Origin: Sorghum bicolor
Taxonomy: Eukaryota; Streptophyta; Magnoliopsida; Poales; Poaceae
Length of the DNA stretch: 64,000 nt
Reading direction: 5' to 3'
Assembly (NCBI RefSeq): GCF_000003195.3
Contig: NC_012871.2
Location: 45,068,378-45,132,377, forward strand
This document shows, piece by piece, positions 57,831-64,000 of the stretch. Under the pieces are notes generated by a model. It made no database searches and was not told where the DNA came from. It saw only the letters and a program-made list of their open reading frames with translations. Made by a program: the position numbers and the translations under genes. How positions within the stretch are numbered: the stretch's first letter is position 1; each line of letters begins with the position of its first letter.

Positions 57831-58040
57831 TAAAGTCGTTGTACGCGCGAGCCATGGATGATGATTGCCTGGTGGACGGAGACGGAGCTGGTGCGACGTA
57901 CGGTAGGTGTAGTGGATATATGACGGCAAGAAGTCAAGTACACATAATGCCTATCCACCGTCGAGAGCTGTGTCATCGATAGCAATGGCATCTACAGCCT
58001 TGATTAGATAAAAAAATTACAAAATAGATACCGTAATGTA
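57831..58040. other. Unassigned spacer
   Basis: Junction sequence between the truncated chromovirus and the fold-back MITE. Nothing recognised. Confidence 0.4.
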
Positions 58041-58557
58041 GGACATGCAGAATGGTGGCCATTTACCAGCGGACACTAGGAAAAATTAGATTGCTCAAAG
58101 ATACTCCGTTTCTTATCAAATTTGCTGGCGGACACTACGTCTAATCAAACATTATTACAAAATAGATATAAAATCATATAAGTGCTAGAAAATTATACTA
58201 TAAATTTTTTACACTCTACATGATGAGAACTATAGTGTAAAAATATTGTTTAGTATTTTTAGTATCTTACTAATATATTAACTAATTAACTATGGTTATC
58301 TTTGTCTATTTATGAAGAGGGGCAAAATGGTCATTTTAGTGCAAAACAATATTTTTACACTATAGTTCTCATCATGTAGAGTGTAAAAAAAATTTATAGT
58401 ATAATTTTCTAGCACTTATATGATTTAATATCTATTTTGTAATAATGTTTGATTAGACGTAGTGTCCATCAGCAAATTTGACAATAAACGGAGTGTCTTT
58501 GAGCAATCTAATTTTTTCTAGTGTCCGTTAGCAAATGGCCACTATTCTGCATGTCCC
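58041..58557. mobile_element. Fold-back MITE with arms over 200 bp
   Basis: The left arm 58041-58250 (GGACATGCAGAATGGTGGCC...) and right arm 58345-58557 (...GGCCACTATTCTGCATGTCC) are inverted copies of about 210 bp, separated by a loop of about 95 bp. A transcript would fold as a near-perfect hairpin. Target duplication unclear, superfamily unassigned. Confidence 0.88.
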
Positions 58558-58747
58558 AAAGCCAATTCTCCCTAATAAATATTATCTAATTATTTGAACC
58601 AACTATGCTCAAAAGATTTATTTCTTAAATTACAGATAAATTATACAATTAGTTATTTTTAGTCTATATTTAATACTTTATGTAGTTGTTGTAAGATTTA
58701 ATGTGACGGAGAATCTAAAAAATTTTGTAAAATTTCTCATGAACTAA

Positions 58748-59096
58748 GGACCCGTTTAGATTGGAGATGAAAATTTTTTGGGTGTCACATCGGATATGTC
58801 GGAAGGATGTCGGGAGTGGTTTTTAGAAACTAATAAAAAACAAATTACATAGCTCGTCAGGCTGCAAGACAAATCTATTAAGCATAATTAATCTATCATT
58901 AGCACATGTGGGTTACTGTAGCACTTAAGGCTAATCATGGGCTAACTAGGCTTAAAAGATTCGTCTCGCGATTTTTAACCAAACTGTGTAATTAGTGTAA
59001 TTAGTTTATTTTTTATCTACATTTAATATTCCATGCATGTGTCTAAAGATTCGATGTGATGGATGAAAATTTGTTGGGTGGGAGACTAAACAGAGC
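58748..59096. mobile_element. MITE, GTTTAG family
   Basis: Starts GGACCCGTTTAGATTGG and ends GGGAGACTAAACAGAGC, flanked by TAA/TTA. Shares TTACTGTAGCACTT, AGATTCGTCTCGCGA and CATTTAATATTCCATGCATG with the family at 10529. 58560-58745 just before it resembles a further, decayed copy in the same class. Confidence 0.7.
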
Positions 59097-59099
59097 TTA

Positions 59100-59455
59100 A
59101 ACAAGCCCTACGTATTGGGTGTTGTACCGCCTCCTGGTGGCAACGGAACGTGCGACGTGGCGTTCTGCTACTGCAAGGTGAGGCTGTGACGTGCGACGTG
59201 TACTATCGCAGGAGAGGCCGTCTTCTTCGTCCGTGGCCCCGCCCTGGTGCACCGCCTTCAACAACTCCGTGCTCTAGCTCGGGGGCTGCCGCCCTAAGCT
59301 CACCGTTCGTCTGCTCTACAATTTCTCCAAGGAGGGCCTTGAGGCAAAGGTGGAGGAGCTGCTCAGCGGCCTCAGCCACGGCGTCATCTCGATCGAAACC
59401 TAAGTTTTATGCATCTGGAAGAATTGACCCAGATAACTACCATTGACAGTATACA
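59100..59455 (+). pseudogene. GC-rich gene fragment, unidentified
   Basis: An isolated GC-rich island between MITEs. One frame reads PKLTVRLLYNFSKEGLEAKV and EELLSGLSHGVISIET before TAA near 59404; upstream the frame is broken by stops. No partner exons or promoter. I do not recognise the parent protein; probably a captured or decayed exon. Confidence 0.4.
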
Positions 59456-59760
59456 GTATGTTTAGTTCCTTATGGAATGCAAAATACAAATACCAAGAAC
59501 TTTGAAATGATGAAATGCAAAATCTTAATATTCTTATGGATGTGTTTAGTTCCATCCAAAATGTCAAAAAAATTCAGGGTCCAAAATATATGAAGCTACT
59601 CTTTTGGGCTTTGTTTGAGCTCTTGAGGCCAAAATCTAAAATGCAAAATGACAACTATGTTACTGAAATTTTTGGATGGTGTTTAATTCTATTTTGCAGA
59701 ATGTGGGCCAAAATCCAAATTTTTTTATCCAAATAGAGAACTAAACAGGCTAGAGTTTTT
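59456..59760. mobile_element. MITE-like element, GTTTAGTTCC family
   Basis: TGTTTAGTTCC occurs near 59458 and 59533 and the inverse GAACTAAACAGGC near 59741. CATCCAAAATGT and inverse-type AAAATCCAAATTTTT stretches lie between. Ends are approximate; non-coding. Confidence 0.45.
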
Positions 59761-60570
59761 ATTTTTGGCAAAAAAGTATCGCACCCACGTCCTATACTGT
59801 GTGTTTTTTTACAATAAATCAACGAACAGTACTTCCAGTCATAACTTTTTTGCCAAGCGAGAGGAGTACACGGAATGAGTAAATTGAAAAAACAGATTTT
59901 ACACAAAAGCATAGATCACAAGTGTGTGTATACATTCTCTGCTGGCACATAAGAAAATAAGAACAGGTCGTTGCATCTTAATCAAAAGCTGTTGGCTTAG
60001 GTGATGTCCAATTGTTTATGCATATCATTGCATCTTAATCAAAAGCTGTTGACTTATGTGTGGATATATGAAGTTGATACATTTTTTTATAAGCAATATA
60101 TTATCAAAGGAGTGTTAATACTAATTTATTGATCAAACTAGAAACCAAACTATTCAGAATACACATCTGTTGCTATAGATCCTGGAAATTAAGCTTGTGT
60201 TTGTACTTATGGGAGCCAGGTAGAGTGCTCTGCACACATGCTCATCCAGGCAAGGGGATTTGAATGCAGATCCTAAGCCATGAGCCCAAGGCAAAGCAAC
60301 CATGTGGCATACAATTTAGACATTAATACTATTATCTTTGTTCATTCAATCTGCCAACATCAATATGTTTTGTTATTATATTCATAACCTGTACAGTTTT
60401 ATAGAGCTGAGTTTTCTTTTAATTGAGGTTGTAATTATCATTTAGGTTATGGTACAAAAGATTAGTGAATGAATACTGAATTTTTGATTTCGGTAAATTA
60501 GGCGCTATATGTCGATGGAATTATATAGTAACTTTATTCACAAATAAAAGGAATTTTGACATCTGCGACG
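59761..60570. other. Intergenic, AT-rich
   Basis: No gene recognised. GTCGTTGCATCTTAATCAAAAGCTGTTG is partly repeated about 60 bp later (near 59970 and 60029), a local duplication. Confidence 0.4.
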
Positions 60571-61401
60571 CATATGGATATTATTGTATAGATTTTTTTG
60601 TCCCGTTGCAACACACGGGCACTTACCTAGTATACATAAAAATACATAAATACATGACATAGATAAAATAATAATAAAATCTAGAGTAAAAAGCATAACA
60701 AAAAGGTAAAAACACAAAATGGAGAAAAAATTCAAATAATGTCAAAGGGTTACTTTTCAAATATTGTAAATATATTTATAGAACATTAACATCACTAAAT
60801 ACATCATAGAACATCATTAAATATATTATAGAACATCACATCTATTATAGAATACATGTATACTAAGTGAACACCATAAGAAACATCAAAGAACATCACA
60901 TGTATACTATGTAAATATGACATAACACAACATAGAACACTAAATATATACTACATAAACATCGCATATATATAGAAAATAAAAATAAAAAAATAAAATT
61001 ACTAAGAAGAAAAATATAAAAACAAACATGATTAACAAATGATAAAAAGTGCATAGAGCAAATAAAATAAATAAATAATTTAAATAAGGATAAAAAGAAA
61101 ATTAAAAGAAATTAAAATATAAAATAAGGATGAAGAAACATAGAAAACCTGAAAAAAAAAGAAAAACAAATAGAAGCAAGGAAGAACATTAAAACTAAAA
61201 CCAAAATTAAGAAAAAGAAAATAAAAGGTAAAATTAAAACAAGAAAAGAATAAGGAAAGGACAGGAAATAAAATAAAATCAAAAAACAAAAACTAAAAAG
61301 AAATGAAAAAGGAAGAATATAGATAAAAAATAAAATAACAATGAAGAAACATAGAGTATGTGGATTTTAAAACCCATAACAAGGTACGGGCATTAACCTA
61401 G
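60571..61401 (+). mobile_element. Two Helitron 3' ends around an AT-rich repeat block
   Basis: At 60601 CCCGTTGCAACACACGGG (hairpin) is followed by CACTTACCTAG ending at 60630, then T. A second, weaker end (CCC...GGTACGGGCATTAACCTAG) finishes at 61401, again before T. Between them 60770-60975 is a decayed tandem repeat of ATAGAACATCAC and 60975-61340 is almost pure purine/A-rich. No 5' end is assigned with confidence. Confidence 0.5.
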
Positions 61402-61404
61402 TAG

Positions 61405-61567
61405 TATTAAATATAGATGAAAACAAAAACTAATTGCACAATTTGCCTATAAATCGTGAGACGGATTTTTAATCCTAATTACTCCATGATTAGACAATGT
61501 TTTGTCAAATAAAAACGAAATACTACAGTGTCAAAATATAAAACCTTTTTGATCTAAACATGGCCTA
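61405..61567. mobile_element. MITE fragment, GGCCTTGTTTAG family
   Basis: TTAAATATAGATGAAAACAA, CTACAGTGTCAAAAT and the end ATCTAAACATGGCC match the family at 10529-10771; the left end was lost at the Helitron junction. Confidence 0.6.
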
Positions 61568-61805
61568 AAGGTGAGGTATTCTCTTCTGTCTCTGCCCTGT
61601 ACACCTAGCTAAGCTCCAGTGCTTAGCTCCGGTGCTTCACCGGAATTTCTCGGTGAGTGCAAGATGATGTAACTGATCTTTTTGTCCACTGCCTTATACT
61701 TTTCTTGTGGCCGGGAAAGTAAATCTGAATCTGAATAGAGAGGTTTCTTAAGCTCTAAAGAGTGTGGATGTCATCAGCTCTAAAGAGTGTGGATGTTAGT
61801 TTAGG

Positions 61806-62106
61806 GTGAGCATCTTCAACAGTGTGGCAAAAATCGTTTTCTAAATCTTATTGTTTGCCAACTCCTAAAATAATATAGGGAGGAAAAAAGATCTCATCTC
61901 TAATAGTTTGGCAAATTTTGTTTCCAAAAAACCTAAAAATCTACTAACGAAACGAAGAGCTCCGCTAAACGAACGAAGAGCTCCGCTAAGCATGAGGAGA
62001 AAGCGATGACAAACACGGTGCCCGCGCGCATATTTGCACACTAGACATGGAGATATCCAAGTTAAAAAAGATAAGAAATTAGAATGTCAAACTGTTGAAG
62101 AAGGTT
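61806..62106. mobile_element. MITE-like element
   Basis: Left GCATCTTCAACAGTGTGGCA and right TGTCAAACTGTTGAAGAAGG are inverted repeats about 300 bp apart. Target duplication not clear. Confidence 0.5.
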
Positions 62107-63072
62107 TTTTCGTATTTTACTAAAAAAATTATGGACGCGAAATCATTAACCAAGTTAAAAATGCTCTACACATTATATTTAGAAGCCCACTTAAGAAACT
62201 AGCCATTACGTCATGGACAGTCTGGAAAGGACATCGGAGACCTCCGGTGGTAGCATGGAGTGTACCACCAGATCTAGCTTTCCAACCATAACTTTGATCG
62301 GCTCTCAAAACTAGTGAACTCGATGTGCTCTCAGGTGCACCATCAAAGAGCTCTAGTGCTCTATGGAGCCGACTGCGAGTCACACTGCGATGCACCACAA
62401 GAGAGCTTCGGTGAGCTCGTTTGAATTCCACACTTCTAATTGCCACTATACTTAATCTCCACTGCTTACAACTCCGTGGCACCAGAAGATAAGGTGCTTA
62501 CACTAAAAACATTAAACTTGGGTTAAGAAAATACTGTTTCGAAGCTTTGATGCACCACAGATAGCTACGAGATGATCGGACGATTCAATAGGAGCATTGT
62601 GCTTAAGCTCCGGTGCACACCGAAGGGCTTTGGTGAATGTAAAGACGCTCCACTAAGCCTTTCTCTTAAACCTTTTTTAAGTGGCTAACTTCAATAGGTC
62701 TTTCATGGGACTACCATCAACTTCAGCACTGAGTTAGCATTTTTAAAATAGTTTCCAAAGATTTTCACTTGTGCCTGACCATGCCACTCAATATTCTAAA
62801 ACATTATATTGTTAGATCTCACCTAGTGGCACTAGATAACTGTATTAACCAAAGATTTCATTCTATTTATAGTATGACTATCTATTCTAAACTCGACCAG
62901 TTCACTTCTCCAATCACCTTAGGCCGATGAAAAACAAACTCTATGATATGCCTTTGTCTTTGGGTTTTGCTTTCATCTCCATCCAACCATCATTGGTCCA
63001 TGTCATCTCCTCTCTAGGACTAACACACGCTTGTGAACAAACCAAACTTTTCATCTTAGATGAAACATGTTA
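62107..63072. other. Intergenic; repeat-like CTCCGGTG-rich stretch
   Basis: 62180-62660 is rich in CTCCGGTG/GCACCACNAG variants in both orientations, also seen at 61610-61640; probably an old repeat. No gene supported; the minus-strand ORF at 62129-62482 has no recognisable content. Confidence 0.4.
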
Positions 63073-63728
63073 GACAACTCCAACGGTTTTACAATTGAGC
63101 TAGGCATTTTTGTTTTTTGGAAAAAAAAAGCCCAAAAGGTACTCTCCAACGGTTTGGCAAATTTGGCAACTTAGCAAATGGAGGGTCAAACTGTGCATAT
63201 ATGCAAAAGTCCGTGAGACTCCTCCTGCGCATTAGTGTTTTTGCACGATGGAGCATTAGTGTTTTTGCACGATGGAGAGACTCCTCCTGCGCGCGTATCC
63301 TTCTCCCGCACGCCTACTCCTTCTCCCGCGCACCGCCATCAGAGTTCCCGCATGATTGCTCTGTGGCGTCGTCATCTTCCATCGGAATTCTAGTTGCCGG
63401 CTTGGTGGAGTCTCCAGCGACCTAGAATCCATCGGTGCCGTGTCTGCTAGCTAGCCTAGACGTGCCTCCCTAGGAGGACTTGCTGGCCGGCTGGATGCAA
63501 TCGCCGACGACTAGACGAACTGGCGAAGGAAAACAAAAACCGTGCGAATTGGCGGTGACGCATGAGGAAAAAAGCGCGAGCCACGAGTGGATCCATAATT
63601 CTATTTTTTACAAAAGAATTATGAGGAACGGTTGGAGATGAACTCTTTTTAGCTTTGCCATTTTCATTTGTGAGTTGGCAAACTCCATATTTTGCCAAAT
63701 AAAAAATACAAAACCATTAGAGTTGCTC
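63073..63728. mobile_element. MITE (TSD TTA), 656 bp
   Basis: Left GACAACTCCAACGGTTTTAC and right CCATTAGAGTTGCTC are inverted repeats, flanked by TTA (63070-63072, 63729-63731). GGTTTGGCAAATTTGGCAA and TTTGCCA blocks recur near both ends. Inside, GCATTAGTGTTTTTGCACGA is tandemly duplicated (63229-63278). The GC-rich core (63290-63560) has no recognisable ORF. Confidence 0.7.
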
Positions 63729-63896
63729 TTAGTCTACTAATGCTGGCACTCAAAATCAAACCAAGACTTTCACTGATTTTATCAATCTCTCAAGATTGTT
63801 GACTCAATCTCAATCTTCCAAAGGTACTCATTTGGTTAGATATAGGTATGTTCATGCCTTTACAAGGGGTGAGTGTATGTGCATACAAATCATATT

Positions 63897-64000
<104 letters not shown>

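Noticed and set aside
62129..62482. 117-aa minus-strand ORF
   Set aside because: Repeat-like CTCCGGTG sequence, no domain, no splice or promoter context.

Overview
This is a nuclear segment of a grass genome, most likely a panicoid grass of the sorghum/sugarcane kind. The evidence is spliced genes with GT-AG introns, Tourist and Stowaway MITEs, Helitrons with CTAG|T ends, and Athila, Tat and chromovirus-type Ty3 retrotransposons. There is one run of exactly 100 N (40858-40957), so this is assembled scaffold sequence. Species is an inference.

Layout. 1-2956: a degenerate tandem array of about 110 bp units with Tourist MITEs inserted in it. 2957-7440: a 4.5 kb Helitron (minus strand) sitting inside another Tourist MITE (2839-7595). 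7750-8040: palindromic repeat and an (AT)37 microsatellite. 8476-9470: an intronless CDK-like protein kinase with a one-base frameshift. 9471-12507: mostly unannotated sequence with two MITEs. 12855-27120: one host gene on the minus strand, an EMSY-LIKE gene (ENT plus Agenet/Tudor-like). I reconstruct 12 coding exons, all in phase, 619 codons. Its largest intron (13581-21710) holds a decayed Copia element, a Helitron end and a MITE; another intron holds a LINE end and a Stowaway MITE.

28131-57830 is a nested stack of transposons whose order is fixed by target-site duplications. The 3' LTR of a decayed chromovirus (minus strand) was hit by a hAT-like element (29569-52102, TSD CTTAGGAT). That was hit by a Tat-lineage Ty3 element (29587-51231, minus strand, TSD GGATC), and that in turn by an Athila-type Ty3 element (36614-46058, plus strand, TSD ATCTC). 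The LTR pairs of the two inner elements differ at about 3/692 and 6/1585 positions by eye, so both are young. The chromovirus integrase region carries a separate solo LTR (55606-56942, TSD ACGAA).

The most interesting part is the Tat element. Antisense to its pol, it carries an intact 6-exon gene with its own TATA box, encoding a 955-aa plant mobile domain (PMD) protein with a basic segment and a charged, probably coiled-coil tail. The whole Tat element, coding or not, is saturated with the short motif ATCGGCA/TGCCGAT, which nearly vanishes inside the nested Athila element. A gene captured by a retrotransposon together with a self-marking dispersed motif could be a self-recognition or anti-silencing system; that is a hypothesis. 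57830-64000 is intergenic, with fold-back and other MITEs, Helitron ends and a terminal (TAA)n microsatellite.
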